A stretch of 64,000 nucleotides of DNA from Aureispira sp. CCB-QB1 (lineage in GTDB: Bacteria; Bacteroidota; Bacteroidia; Chitinophagales; Saprospiraceae): the NCBI RefSeq assembly GCF_000724545.1, contig NZ_JHBV01000008.1:62001-126000 (forward strand), given 5' to 3'. Position 1 is the stretch's first letter; each line of letters opens with the position of its first letter. A program made the position numbers and the translations under genes. Shown here piece after piece: positions 54,196 to 63,654 of this stretch. Under the pieces are notes generated by a model. The model was not told the origin of the DNA. It saw only the letters and a program-made list of their open reading frames with translations, and did no database searches.

Positions 54196-55158
54196 ATGAA
54201 AGTACTTACAACATTTTTTTGCAGTTTATTTTTTTTCCAATTGCTAGCTCAAGATGTAAAAAAAGAACTCTATGACGATGGACGAACTAAGGCAGAAGGA
54301 GCATACACTTCGGCAAAGTTTAAAACAGGGGTTTGGAAATATTATTACAAAAACGGCAATCTAGAAGCGGAAGGCAATTATAACGGAAAAGAAGCCGGAA
54401 AATCAATTGATGTTATTCGAAAAGGTCGAAATTCGGCTATAGATGACAAATCTTCTGTTCGTAATGGCAAGTGGACCTTTTATTATAGTAATGGAAAGAA
54501 AAAGGGCACTGCTTCTTACGAAGATGGTTGCCCCAAAGGATTGTTAGTAAAGTGGTACAAGACAGGAGAAAAAATGGAGGAAGCAGAGTACGTCGATTGC
54601 AAACCAATGGGGAATAAAAAAGTTTGGGCAAAAGATGGTTGGTTAAAATATGAGACAATTCATGAGGGAAACGGTCGTTCAATGGAGATTGAATGGTACG
54701 AAAGTGGAGAGAAAAAATCTGCAATTCCATATAAAAATGGTCAACAATATGGGCGAGTAAAACGTTGGTATGAAAATGGGCAAAAAGAAGAGGATGTCAT
54801 GATGAAAAATACCAGAGTGCATGGCTCTTATCGTTCTTGGTACTCCAACGGAAATAAGCAACGAGAATTTTTTTCTATAAATAATGTCATGAGTGGGGAG
54901 TATAGAGAATGGGACAAAGAAGGAAAGTTGTTATGGGAAATTATAGAATTGACGGACGAAAAGAAGATTTTAATCAAAAGCTACTGGTCCAATGGTCAAC
55001 TTAAAATGCAAGGAAAATCAGATATGCCACAATCCTTAAGTATCCACCAATGGTCCCAAACCCGTCAAGGGTATTGGACATACTGGTACAAAGACGGTAC
55101 TGTTACTAAGTCTGAGAAATACTCTAGTGGTCAATTACTGACGGTAGAAATGCCTTAG
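54196..55158 (+). CDS. Secreted YwqK-type (MORN variant) repeat protein
   Basis: A 320-residue protein with a signal peptide (to about residue 19, FFQLLAQ). It has many copies of the MORN-variant repeat 'GxWxxYYxNGxxxxExxYxxG', e.g. 'GVWKYYYKNGNLEAEGNY' and 'GKWTFYYSNGKKKGTASYED'. These repeats are common in Bacteroidota envelope proteins and in YwqK-type proteins annotated as antitoxins, but no toxin partner is visible here. A terminator follows. Confidence 0.87.
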   Translation: MKVLTTFFCSLFFFQLLAQDVKKELYDDGRTKAEGAYTSAKFKTGVWKYYYKNGNLEAEGNYNGKEAGKSIDVIRKGRNSAIDDKSSVRNGKWTFYYSNGKKKGTASYEDGCPKGLLVKWYKTGEKMEEAEYVDCKPMGNKKVWAKDGWLKYETIHEGNGRSMEIEWYESGEKKSAIPYKNGQQYGRVKRWYENGQKEEDVMMKNTRVHGSYRSWYSNGNKQREFFSINNVMSGEYREWDKEGKLLWEIIELTDEKKILIKSYWSNGQLKMQGKSDMPQSLSIHQWSQTRQGYWTYWYKDGTVTKSEKYSSGQLLTVEMP

Positions 55159-55196
55159 AAGGTTGAAAGCAAATATAATTTTGATAAATAAGATGC

Positions 55197-55221
55197 AAGG
55201 AGTGCGATGCGCTCCTTTTTT
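55197..55221 (+). terminator. Rho-independent terminator after the YwqK-type gene
   Basis: A 9-bp stem with one wobble (55197-55205 with 55209-55217), a GAT loop and a T-run. Confidence 0.85.
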
Positions 55222-55290
55222 AGTTTGGAGTTTTATCGCGATGAAAATTGTATCAATAATTACTCATTAGCTTAATTAAGAATATACCTA

Positions 55291-56433
55291 ATGGAAGATG
55301 TTCGTTTTAATCGTTCGCAACGCTGGAGGCTAGTGTTGGGCAAAAAAGCAGAGGAGGAAGATCAAATTGCTTTGAGTGCAGAAGGGATGGAAATAGACGC
55401 AGCTTTAGATGCGTTGTACGAATCTGGACAAAAAGGCGGTCTAGGAAATTCTGCACCAAAAGTTAATCGTTGGCTGGGGGATATACGAAAATATTTCCCG
55501 TCTCAAGTTGTTCAAGTAATGCAAAAAGATGCCCTTGAAAATTTAGGGCTAAAACAAATGTTGCTAGAACCAGAAATGCTAGAAAGTGTTGATGCCGATG
55601 TGCATCTAGTAGGGACACTCTTATCTCTGAATAGCGTTATTCCTAGCAAAACTAAAGAAACTGCTCGTTTGGTTGTTCGAAAAGTTGTAGAGGATTTAAA
55701 AAAACGCTTAGAATATCCATTATTAGAAGCTATTAAAGGAGCCTTAAACCAAGCTGTTCGTAATAGAAGACCTAAATTTAAAGAAATAAACTGGGGCAAA
55801 ACCATTCGTGCCAATTTAAAACATTATCAAACAGAATATAAAACTATTATCCCACATCAATTGATTGGTTATGGGAAAAAAGGGCAGGCATTAAAAGAAA
55901 TTATTTTGTGTATTGATCAAAGTGGTTCTATGGCTAGTTCTGTTGTTTATTCTAGTATTTTTGCTGCTGTTTTGGCTTCTTTGCCAGCTATAAAAACTCA
56001 TATGGTTGTTTTTGATACTGCTGTAGCTGATTTAACCAAAGATATGGATGATCCTGTAGATTTATTGTTTGGTACGCAACTGGGTGGGGGAACAGATATT
56101 CACAAAGCGTTGAATTATGTGGAGACTTTGGTTCGGAATCCAGAAGATACTATTCTAATTTTAATTTCAGATTTGTACGAAGGTGGAAATGAGGAAAAAA
56201 TGCTCCAACAAGCTAAAAAGATACAAAAAAAAGGCGTGAACTTTATCTCGCTATTGGCTTTGAGTGATGAAGGGGCACCTATCTACGATAAGCAAGTAGC
56301 CGCTCGTTATGCCAACTTAAATATTCCTGTTTTTGCTTGTACGCCTGATTTGTTTCCAAGTATGATGGCTGCTGCACTCAAAAAGGAAGACATGTATCTT
56401 TGGATGGCAAAAAATGATATTGTAAAACGCTAA
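55291..56433 (+). CDS. VWA-domain protein (CoxE-like)
   Basis: A 380-residue cytoplasmic protein. The N-terminal half is helical ('IDAALDALYESGQKGGLGNS', 'VNRWLGDIRKYFPSQVVQVM'). The C-terminal half is a VWA domain with a complete MIDAS: DQSGSMASS (DxSxS), a Thr in 'LGGGTDIHKAL' and Asp in 'LILISDLYEGG'. Such proteins often act with MoxR-type AAA ATPases in cofactor or metal-site maturation, but no MoxR gene lies nearby. It is bounded by terminators and therefore monocistronic. Confidence 0.85.
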   Translation: MEDVRFNRSQRWRLVLGKKAEEEDQIALSAEGMEIDAALDALYESGQKGGLGNSAPKVNRWLGDIRKYFPSQVVQVMQKDALENLGLKQMLLEPEMLESVDADVHLVGTLLSLNSVIPSKTKETARLVVRKVVEDLKKRLEYPLLEAIKGALNQAVRNRRPKFKEINWGKTIRANLKHYQTEYKTIIPHQLIGYGKKGQALKEIILCIDQSGSMASSVVYSSIFAAVLASLPAIKTHMVVFDTAVADLTKDMDDPVDLLFGTQLGGGTDIHKALNYVETLVRNPEDTILILISDLYEGGNEEKMLQQAKKIQKKGVNFISLLALSDEGAPIYDKQVAARYANLNIPVFACTPDLFPSMMAAALKKEDMYLWMAKNDIVKR

Positions 56434-56437
56434 TAAA

Positions 56438-56474
56438 ATTTGAAGCTCTAGAAATACATCCTAGAGCTTCAAAT
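56438..56474. terminator. Bidirectional terminator between convergent genes
   Basis: A perfect 14-bp inverted repeat (56438-56451 with 56461-56474) with a 9-nt loop, placed exactly between the VWA and ChaN-like gene stops. The minus strand continues into a T-rich stretch. Confidence 0.88.
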
Positions 56475-56480
56475 GATTGC

Positions 56481-57350
56481 CTAATACGTTTTTGTCATGC
56501 GTTCTGGAACTGCTAAAATATAATCGGCTTTGTTGATATGGTCTTGATTTAATTTATCTATTCGTTCTTGCTCTACCGTACTAATAACAACAATTTTTAA
56601 ATCTGGTTTTAATTGGCGTAAGTACCAGACGATACCTTCTTTGTTATCAGAATGAAAGTTACCATTAAAATGTAAAAACAACTCCCCCTCACTCCAATTG
56701 CCATAAATGAAATGCGCCATAGTTGCGTCCTTAATCATCTGCGCTTGTGGGTAATATTTAGGGTTCTCAGTCATTCCATGCATGTTCATTTCTAACATGC
56801 TTTTGTAACAAGACAAGTCATAGTCTTCTTTTATGGGTAAGGGAGCAATAAAAACTTTGGAGTATTCAGGCAATTTTTCTAGATGTTCCAAGCCATTTCT
56901 GAACACAGCAGATGCATAACGTCTAGGAACGTTTGTAGCAATAAAGCTTAAACTGTTCTCTTTGGCAAAGGAAACGAGCCCCTTGTAATCTGTTTGGTAA
57001 TTGGACCATAGTCGCGCTTCTTTTTCAAAGCTTTTTTCAGAAATGAAATTTTCTATGTACTCGTTTAGGAGTAGTTGGTTATCTGTTTCAAACATCTCAG
57101 CCCCCAAGACAAGGTTTTGAATTTCTTTTGCATATAAATCTCTGGTAACTTCTAATTGTAACCAGTGACAAATAGGATTGTTGTGCAGCTCTCCGAAAAA
57201 AACAATATCAGCTTGTTCTAAGTCTTTTATCATTTTAGAATAAGCAACTTCTTTTCCTTTATTATTAAATAGATTGTACGCCTTAGGTTGTGCAAAAGTA
57301 GTTGTTGACAAAGCTAAGAGTAAACATAAAATTCGAGTAATTGTGATCAT
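56481..57350 (-). CDS. ChaN-like haem-binding/uptake family protein
   Basis: A 289-residue protein with a signal peptide (to about residue 20, TTFAQ) and the ChaN-family core. Motifs are 'DIVFFGELHNNPICHWLQLE', 'LGAEMFETDNQ', 'FIATNVPRRYASAVFRNG' and 'FLHFNGNFHSDNKEGIVWYL'. ChaN homologues bind haem on the cell envelope and may aid iron uptake. Its start overlaps the stop of the upstream outer-membrane protein gene by 4 bp, so both are one operon. Confidence 0.87.
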   Translation of the reverse strand: MITITRILCLLLALSTTTFAQPKAYNLFNNKGKEVAYSKMIKDLEQADIVFFGELHNNPICHWLQLEVTRDLYAKEIQNLVLGAEMFETDNQLLLNEYIENFISEKSFEKEARLWSNYQTDYKGLVSFAKENSLSFIATNVPRRYASAVFRNGLEHLEKLPEYSKVFIAPLPIKEDYDLSCYKSMLEMNMHGMTENPKYYPQAQMIKDATMAHFIYGNWSEGELFLHFNGNFHSDNKEGIVWYLRQLKPDLKIVVISTVEQERIDKLNQDHINKADYILAVPERMTKTY

Positions 57351-58150
57351 TGATTTTCTTCTAGATTAAATTTGTAATTAAATTCTTCGGGGGCTTCATA
57401 AAATTTGTACCGACAACCAATTCCAATATTCAATGTAAAAATGGTAGTTTGGTTTTGGGCAACGGAACTCTTTTGTTCCAAAACAGGTTGCTGCACCATG
57501 TTTTGACCGTTTAAGGCAAATCGTTCTTCCAGTAAGTCCCCTTTTCTTAAACCTGCGGCATATAAAATAGCAGCATTAGCAAACATACTAAATTTAGGTG
57601 TAAAATGATAACCGACAGAGAAACTCGCTTGCACAGCCCCCACGGGATCTATTCCGTAAGACCAAGTCAATACCTCTAATGTATCTAGTATTATATCTGC
57701 ACTAGTAATATTTCCTCCAGAATATCCTAGTATCCCTACACTTGCTCCTATACTATAATAGAGCTTTTTTTTACTGGAAAAATGAATGCCAATCAAGCTG
57801 TACAGAGAGTTCCAAGGACTTCCTTCCAACTTGAAAAGAGAAAAATGCAATCGGGATGCTTCAGACTGAAAGCTGTGGTGCATGTACCCGAATGTCAAGC
57901 CGATTCTCCATGGAGAAGATGGCATTGGTGTAAAACTACCTAACAATTCTACGTGTCCTCCGATGTCTGCTGCGGAGCGATCATCACTAATATTGGTTAG
58001 TAGACGATATTTGCCTAGAGGAATTGATATCCCTCCTCGTACTCGCAGATCAAATTTAGCTTGAAATGTTTTGCCGTTGTCAATTCCATCTAACTGGGCT
58101 GTTGCTATTGTAGAATTGAGCGATAGGATAAGTATAATAAGATACATCAT
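57347..58150 (-). CDS. Outer-membrane protein upstream of the ChaN-like gene
   Basis: A 267-residue protein with a signal peptide (MMYLIILILSLNSTIATA). Amphipathic strands ending in aromatic residues ('RIGLTFGYMHHSFQSEA', 'YYSIGASVGILGYSGGN', 'QASFSVGYHFTPKFSMFANA') fit a small beta-barrel. It overlaps the ChaN-like gene by 4 bp. A joint role in uptake of an iron compound is conceivable but not shown. Confidence 0.72.
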   Translation of the reverse strand: MMYLIILILSLNSTIATAQLDGIDNGKTFQAKFDLRVRGGISIPLGKYRLLTNISDDRSAADIGGHVELLGSFTPMPSSPWRIGLTFGYMHHSFQSEASRLHFSLFKLEGSPWNSLYSLIGIHFSSKKKLYYSIGASVGILGYSGGNITSADIILDTLEVLTWSYGIDPVGAVQASFSVGYHFTPKFSMFANAAILYAAGLRKGDLLEERFALNGQNMVQQPVLEQKSSVAQNQTTIFTLNIGIGCRYKFYEAPEEFNYKFNLEENQ

Positions 58151-58639
58151 AGTGCCAAATTAAGATGAGTAGCCTTGGTAAGGCTTGCCAAAGGGGCTTA
58201 TAGAAAGATAGGGATTTTTGTTAAATTCTAGGTTCCTTTTTTGTGGTATTAATATTTAATTAAAAATAATATTGCATAGAACGGTCTAGTTTATAAAGTT
58301 GCAGGATTCGAATTCTTCTATTTTTGTAAACTCAAGGGAGCTCCTAATTCTTGTTTTTGAGGTGATATATAAATGGTTTAAACGTTTATTTTGCTTCATC
58401 TGCGAATTGCTCACTGTTGGGGCTTTTGACGAGCTAAAAAAGCATAAAAATGAAGCGAAAGAACAAGTTTTACATGTTTGTTATTAAAAAATATATAAAT
58501 AGATGTTTTCCAAGTTTTTAGGTGTTATTTATTTCTTTTTTTTATTAGGAAAATACTACTCGTTTTTGTACCTTTGCAAGGTTGATTTCAATTAGACCCA
58601 TCGTGAATGGGGTACCAAAAAAAATAAACAAAAAAAAGT
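58151..58639. other. Intergenic region upstream of gyrA
   Basis: A 489-bp gap. An open frame at 58299-58487 needs a TTG start and resembles nothing known, so it was not called. The gyrA promoter element at 58569 is listed separately. Confidence 0.6.
58569..58576 (+). promoter_or_regulatory. Possible Bacteroidota -7 promoter element for gyrA
   Basis: TACCTTTG matches TAnnTTTG and lies 63 bp upstream of the gyrA ATG. No good TTG is seen at the -33 position. Confidence 0.55.
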
Positions 58640-61252
58640 ATGGATTCAACCCAAAAAATAATACCAATTAATATTGAAGAGGAAATGAAATCCGCATACA
58701 TTGATTATTCAATGTCGGTGATTGTTTCTAGAGCATTGCCTGATGTTAGAGATGGTTTAAAGCCTGTTCATCGCAGGGTGCTGTATGGAATGTCTCAACT
58801 AGGCTTAACCTATTCTAAAGGACATAAAAAATCAGCTCGTATCGTCGGGGAGGTCTTGGGTAAATACCACCCACATGGGGACTCGTCAGTTTATGATACA
58901 ATGGTAAGAATGGCGCAACCATGGTCTTTGCGTTATCCTTTAGTTAATGGGCAGGGGAACTTTGGTTCTATTGATGGTGATAGCCCTGCTGCTATGCGTT
59001 ATACGGAAGCAAAACTAGAGCGAATTAGTAATGATTTACTCGCTGACTTAGGTAAAAATACCGTAGATTTTCAAGATAACTTTGATGATACGATCAAGGA
59101 GCCTACTGTATTACCAACTAAGATTCCTAACCTATTGGTCAATGGTGCCTCTGGGATTGCCGTGGGGATGGCTACTAATATGTTGCCCCATAATCTGACA
59201 GAAGTTGTTAATGGTATCCTTGCTTATGTTGATAATCAAGATATTACTATTGAAGAATTGATTGAACATGTAAAGGGACCTGATTTCCCTACAGGAGGGA
59301 CAATTTATGGTACTGATGGGGTACATCAAGCCTTGGCAACTGGTCGTGGTCGTGTAGTCGTTCGTGCAAAAACAGAAATAGAGATAACCAAAACTGGAAA
59401 GGAACGGATTATTGTTACCGAAATTCCATTTCAAGTTAACAAAGCTAATTTGATCATCAAAATTGCTGAATTGGTCAACTCGAAAAAGATAGAAGGAATT
59501 TCTGATCTGAGGGACGAATCGGATCGAAAAGGAATGCGCATCGTTATTGAGCTTAAACGTGATGTTAGTCCAAATGTAGTCTTAAGTAAGTTGTTTAAAT
59601 ATAGTCCTTTGCAAACTTCTTATGGTGTTAATAATATTTGTTTGGTAGATGGTCGCCCAGAATTGCTAAACTTGAAGGACATCATTAGAGAATTTGTCAA
59701 GTTTCGCTTAGAAGTAATTCTTAGACGTGCTAAATTTGATAAAGAGAAAGCAGAAAAAAGAGCGCATATTTTACAAGGGCTTTTGGCAGCATTGGATCGT
59801 TTAGATGAAATTATTAGCCTGATTCGAGCATCTAAGAATGCAGACGAAGCTAAAGAGGGATTGATGGCTTTCGATTTCACGCCTAAAGGTGATGCTTTGG
59901 ATAGTTTCTTGGGACAACATCCTTTAAAAGGGAATAAACTCTCGGAAGAACAAGCTAAGGCGATTTTGGATATGCGTTTACAACGTTTAACAGGTCTAGA
60001 GAGAGATAAATTGGTTGGTGAATTTGACGAATTAATTGTTCAAATTGCCGACTTAACAGATATTATAGAGAGAGAGCCTCGCCGATATGATATTATCAGA
60101 GAAGAACTGACGGAAATCAATGATAAATATGGAGATGCTCGCCGCACGGATATTACTTATGCCGAAGGCGAAATTTCCATAGAGGATATGATCGAGAATG
60201 AGCAAGTTGTGGTAACAATTTCTCATTTAGGATATATTAAGCGCACTCCTGTAACTGAATATAGAACTCAAAGCCGAGGTGGAGTTGGCGCTAACGCTGC
60301 CAAAACAAGGGATAAAGATTTTATAGAGCATATTTTTGTAACAGATACGCATAATTATTTATTGTTATTTACCTCACAAGGACGATGTCACTGGTTAAGA
60401 GTCTTTGAAATTCCTAAAGGGGCAAAAGCATCTAAAGGTAGAGCAATTCAGAATTTGCTTCAGCTGCAGCCAAATGATAAAATTAAAGCGTACATCCCTA
60501 TCAAAGATTTGAAAGATGAAGAGTTCTTAAAATCTCATAATCTTATCTTTGCAACGAAGAAAGGTATTGTTAAAAAAACGGACGTTACGGCTTATTCTAG
60601 ACCTAGAACCAATGGTGTAAATGCTTTGACGATCCGTGAAGATGATGAATTGATTGAGGTTAAATTGACTGATGGTACCAATCACATTATTCTAGCAACT
60701 CGAGAAGGTAAAGCGATTCGATTCCACGAGCAAGACGTTCGAGAAATGGGGCGTACAGCTACGGGGGTGAAAGGTATTAAATTAGGTACATTCAAGGATA
60801 ATGTTGTAGTTGGGATGGTTTGCGTAGCTGAAGATGGTGAAAAAACAATCTTAGTAGTTTCTGAGAATGGTATTGGTAAACGTACGGTTTTAGACGAGTA
60901 TCGCCCACAGACTCGAGGAGGAAAAGGTGTTAAAACAATTAATGTTACTGCTAAAACAGGTAACTTGATTGCCATAAAAGCAACCACCGATAACGACGAT
61001 ATGGTAATTATCAATAAATCGGGAATTACTATTCGCTTGGCTGTGAAGAATGTTCCAACTACTGGTAGAGCAACTCAAGGGGTCAAATTAATTGACTTAA
61101 GAAAGGATGCAATCGCTGATGTAGGATTGATTATAGATGGGCAATTGGAGCAAGAAGATGAGGAAAATGAAGAAGGAACAGAGTTAAACGAAAATTCTAC
61201 AGATGAGAATGCAAGTGACTCTTCAAAAAATGACAACTCGGAAGAAGTTTAA
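58640..61252 (+). CDS. gyrA: DNA gyrase subunit A
   Basis: An 870-residue subunit that cuts and rejoins DNA during negative supercoiling, working with GyrB. The catalytic Tyr121 sits in '[10 protein letters not shown]'. The quinolone-resistance region reads '[17 protein letters not shown]' with Ser82 and Asp86 at the positions equivalent to E. coli Ser83 and Asp87, the usual sensitive state. The GyrA box is QTRGGKG (757-763), with Thr in place of the second-position basic residue. The C-terminus is an acidic Asn/Glu/Ser tail. No gyrB lies in the window. Confidence 0.97.
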   Translation: MDSTQKIIPINIEEEMKSAYIDYSMSVIVSRALPDVRDGLKPVHRRVLYGMSQLGLTYSKGHKKSARIVGEVLGKYHPHGDSSVYDTMVRMAQPWSLRYPLVNGQGNFGSIDGDSPAAMRYTEAKLERISNDLLADLGKNTVDFQDNFDDTIKEPTVLPTKIPNLLVNGASGIAVGMATNMLPHNLTEVVNGILAYVDNQDITIEELIEHVKGPDFPTGGTIYGTDGVHQALATGRGRVVVRAKTEIEITKTGKERIIVTEIPFQVNKANLIIKIAELVNSKKIEGISDLRDESDRKGMRIVIELKRDVSPNVVLSKLFKYSPLQTSYGVNNICLVDGRPELLNLKDIIREFVKFRLEVILRRAKFDKEKAEKRAHILQGLLAALDRLDEIISLIRASKNADEAKEGLMAFDFTPKGDALDSFLGQHPLKGNKLSEEQAKAILDMRLQRLTGLERDKLVGEFDELIVQIADLTDIIEREPRRYDIIREELTEINDKYGDARRTDITYAEGEISIEDMIENEQVVVTISHLGYIKRTPVTEYRTQSRGGVGANAAKTRDKDFIEHIFVTDTHNYLLLFTSQGRCHWLRVFEIPKGAKASKGRAIQNLLQLQPNDKIKAYIPIKDLKDEEFLKSHNLIFATKKGIVKKTDVTAYSRPRTNGVNALTIREDDELIEVKLTDGTNHIILATREGKAIRFHEQDVREMGRTATGVKGIKLGTFKDNVVVGMVCVAEDGEKTILVVSENGIGKRTVLDEYRPQTRGGKGVKTINVTAKTGNLIAIKATTDNDDMVIINKSGITIRLAVKNVPTTGRATQGVKLIDLRKDAIADVGLIIDGQLEQEDEENEEGTELNENSTDENASDSSKNDNSEEV

Positions 61253-61285
61253 TTTTGCAATACCGATGTAAAATAAATTCTATGG

Positions 61286-61314
61286 GCAGCTTGATTTTTT
61301 CAAGCTGCTTTTTA
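61286..61314 (+). terminator. Rho-independent terminator after gyrA
   Basis: A perfect 9-bp stem (61286-61294 with 61300-61308), a 5-nt T loop and a T-run, 34 bp after the stop. Confidence 0.92.
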
Positions 61315-61678
61315 TTTTCAATATCTATCATTTGTTGATAGATGACATACGCCAAAGTGCGATTTTACCGCATCTATAGAATTTGATTACTTGTAGGTGA
61401 ATGCATTTGCGACGGGTGTACTTGGTTTTGTAATTTCACCTAAAAAAGCTTTAATCGCAGTTTTTTACAGTTGTTTTGGTACTCTTCTCTTTTATTTGTT
61501 AATGTGGTTTGTGTTTTAAGATAATATTAACAAAATTTCAGTCTATATAATTGATAATTAAATACTTATGAGTTGCTGTCAGCTTAAACGAGTTGATTTA
61601 TTTTTTTAGTAAAAGAACAAAATAGGGGGGAAGTGTTAAAAAAAATGAATTGAAAAAAAAAATGGCAAGGTATTTTCC

Positions 61679-61686
61679 TATTTTTG
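61679..61686 (+). promoter_or_regulatory. Possible Bacteroidota -7 promoter element for the TPR gene
   Basis: TATTTTTG fits TAnnTTTG, 63 bp upstream of the ATG at 61750, with a TTG 26 bp further upstream. T-rich context makes a chance match possible. Confidence 0.4.
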
Positions 61687-61749
61687 CATTAGAATATAAT
61701 GGCAAAAGTAAAAGAGCCATAAAAATTATTTTCTAGATAAAAATAAAAT

Positions 61750-63063
61750 ATGATAATGAAGAAATTTTTCTTAGGCTTTCTAGCAATAGCAAGTGCCACA
61801 ACTATTAATGCTCAGAATCCCAGAACGTCAATGGTAAATGCTTCGATGAGTTTGGAAATGTATGATACAGACCCAACAAAAATAGAGGAGTTGAAAAAGG
61901 CGAAAGAAGATATTGATTATGCAGCAGCACACGAAACAACGGCTGGTGATCCTAAAGTGTGGAGATACAGAGGAAAAATCTATAATCGTATTGCTTTTAA
62001 CGCCAAATTAAAGGCGGACAACAAAAATGCTGGTGTTCTAGCATTAGAATCTTTTTCAAAAGCTTGGGATCTTGAAGCAGAAAAGCTAAAAACTAAAGGT
62101 AAAGATATTTCTAAAATTCCTGGAAAATCAGATTTTCAATCAGGTTTTGAAGGGGCGTGCCGTGCTTTGTACAACGGTGGAGCAGATGCTTATAACGCAG
62201 AAGATTATCAATTGGCTTACGAATCTTTTACAGGAATTCTAACAATTCGCCCTAAAACTGCTAAGGGATTAGCTAAAAAGCCTGTAAGCTTAGTTACTGC
62301 TAGCAAAATTGATATGGAAAAAGAAGCTGCTAGGTTAGGAGGAATGTCTGCTATTCAACTAGGCAAACCTAAAGAAGCAGAATTTTTGTTATTGCCACTT
62401 CTTGAAGGTAAAAAAATTGACGAAAAATTAATTCCTACTACTTACAGCATGTTGGCAGGAGCTTGGCAAAAAGCAGGAGATAACAAGAAAGCTAAAGAAG
62501 TTTTGTCTAAAGCTAGAAAAGAGTATCCTACCAATCAAAGCTTACTGATTGCTGAAATCAATATCGCTTTGTCTGAAGGAAAACTACAAGAATTGGAAGG
62601 GAAGTTGAAGCAAGCAGTTGAAGGTGACAAAGAGAATGTTGAGCTGCATTTCGTGCTTGGGAACGTTTATGATGGCATTTTTAGAGAAAAATTGGAGGCT
62701 GGAGACGCTGAAATGGCGAAAGATTTCTTTGACAAAGCTGTCTCTTGGTATAAAAAAGCAGCAGAAATAGACCCTAAGCATTTTAACTCTTCTTATAGCT
62801 TAGGAGCACTTCATGTAAATTACTCAAATTCATTCGCAAAAGCAATGAACGAAATTACAAATATGAAGGACCCTAAATTTAAAGAATATCAAGCTCGTTA
62901 TAATGAGTTGTTGGATTTAGGCTTAGCACATTTGCAAACTGCTGAAGAGATTAACCCAGATGATTTGGGTGTTGCTATAGCTCTAAAGGAAGTTTATAGC
63001 CGCAAAGATGATGAAGCTAATTACCTTAAATACAAAGCAAAAGTTGAAAAATTGAAAAAATAA
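61750..63063 (+). CDS. Secreted TPR protein
   Basis: A 437-residue protein with a signal peptide (cleavage near residue 22, INAQ) and several tetratricopeptide repeats. Examples are 'AYNAEDYQLAYESFTGILTI', 'AWQKAGDNKKAKEVLSKARK' and 'AVSWYKKAAEIDPKHFNSSY'. Probably a periplasmic scaffold. ATG 61756 is an equally good start. Monocistronic: own promoter-like element and a terminator after it. Confidence 0.85.
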   Translation: MIMKKFFLGFLAIASATTINAQNPRTSMVNASMSLEMYDTDPTKIEELKKAKEDIDYAAAHETTAGDPKVWRYRGKIYNRIAFNAKLKADNKNAGVLALESFSKAWDLEAEKLKTKGKDISKIPGKSDFQSGFEGACRALYNGGADAYNAEDYQLAYESFTGILTIRPKTAKGLAKKPVSLVTASKIDMEKEAARLGGMSAIQLGKPKEAEFLLLPLLEGKKIDEKLIPTTYSMLAGAWQKAGDNKKAKEVLSKARKEYPTNQSLLIAEINIALSEGKLQELEGKLKQAVEGDKENVELHFVLGNVYDGIFREKLEAGDAEMAKDFFDKAVSWYKKAAEIDPKHFNSSYSLGALHVNYSNSFAKAMNEITNMKDPKFKEYQARYNELLDLGLAHLQTAEEINPDDLGVAIALKEVYSRKDDEANYLKYKAKVEKLKK

Positions 63064-63087
63064 AATTGAAAATCTTTTCAATTTCTG

Positions 63088-63122
63088 AAAGCAAACTTGG
63101 ACTCTCCAAGTTTGCTTTTTTT
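63088..63122 (+). terminator. Rho-independent terminator after the TPR gene
   Basis: A 14-bp stem (63088-63101 with 63105-63118), a 3-nt loop and a T-run, 24 bp after the stop. Confidence 0.92.
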
Positions 63123-63236
63123 ATTGTACTCTTCTCGTCTTGCGGGCAGTCTTTTTATTAGAAAACAAGGAAAAAGGGGATATTGGGTGCAAAAAACGAA
63201 ACTTCTATTTAACATAATATAAATTATAGGCAAAAA

Positions 63237-63341
63237 ATGAACGACAGAAAAAGAACACGTATACCAACAGTTTTTGGCACAGCCACAGGAGCCGAAGCTC
63301 TAAAACTTGTCAAACATTTAATCTATGAATTAAAGGGATGA
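63237..63341 (+). CDS. Possible 34-residue peptide, first of three overlapping small ORFs
   Basis: The ATG at 63237 opens a 34-codon frame (MNDRKRTRIPTVFG...) ending TGA at 63339-63341, which overlaps the next start ATG by 4 bp (ATGA). An A-rich stretch with 'ATAGGC' precedes it. The peptide is basic at the N-terminus and helical at the C-terminus. The overlap argues that it is translated, but no family is recognised. Confidence 0.45.
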   Translation: MNDRKRTRIPTVFGTATGAEALKLVKHLIYELKG

Positions 63342-63652
63342 TAAAGTATTATGATTTTTTAGTTGGGATTCCTGGAGAGAATCCTAAAGAATGGAAACTC
63401 CAAAAGTTAAAACTTGCGGCTATGAGTCCCGAAATGGCTGTTTATACAAGACAATTTTTAAGGGTTGGCAGAAGCCCTAAACGAGACAGAAAATACCATT
63501 TAGGTAAAGACGATGATAATAAATTGAGCCTCGCTTATATGTCTGTCAGAAAGATCATTGAATACGATTTGACAGCGACCAACGGCAATACTAGATACAC
63601 CTTTAAGAAAGTAAATGAATACCGAATTGACAAGAATCTAAAGATAGTTTGA
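63338..63652 (+). CDS. Small unknown protein, second of three overlapping ORFs
   Basis: A 104-residue basic protein (MIKYYDFLVGIPGENPKEWK...) rich in Lys/Arg/Tyr, with no signal peptide or membrane segment. It overlaps the upstream 34-residue ORF by 4 bp and is followed 2 bp later by another start codon. Such close packing resembles phage, plasmid or other mobile-element modules. No family recognised. Confidence 0.6.
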   Translation: MIKYYDFLVGIPGENPKEWKLQKLKLAAMSPEMAVYTRQFLRVGRSPKRDRKYHLGKDDDNKLSLAYMSVRKIIEYDLTATNGNTRYTFKKVNEYRIDKNLKIV

Positions 63653-63654
63653 TA

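Larger units (their letters stand above)
61253..61749. other. Intergenic region between gyrA and the TPR gene
   Basis: A 497-bp gap. It holds the gyrA terminator, a hairpin with 8-bp arms (61323-61330 with 61336-61343) lacking a T-run, and a promoter-like element at 61679. No gene seen. Confidence 0.6.

Noticed and set aside
54196-55158. YwqK-type protein as antitoxin of a toxin-antitoxin pair
   Set aside because: It has a signal peptide, its own terminator and no small toxin-like gene next to it.
58299-58487. 62-codon open frame upstream of gyrA
   Set aside because: Requires a TTG start, no recognisable features and lies in the leader region of gyrA.
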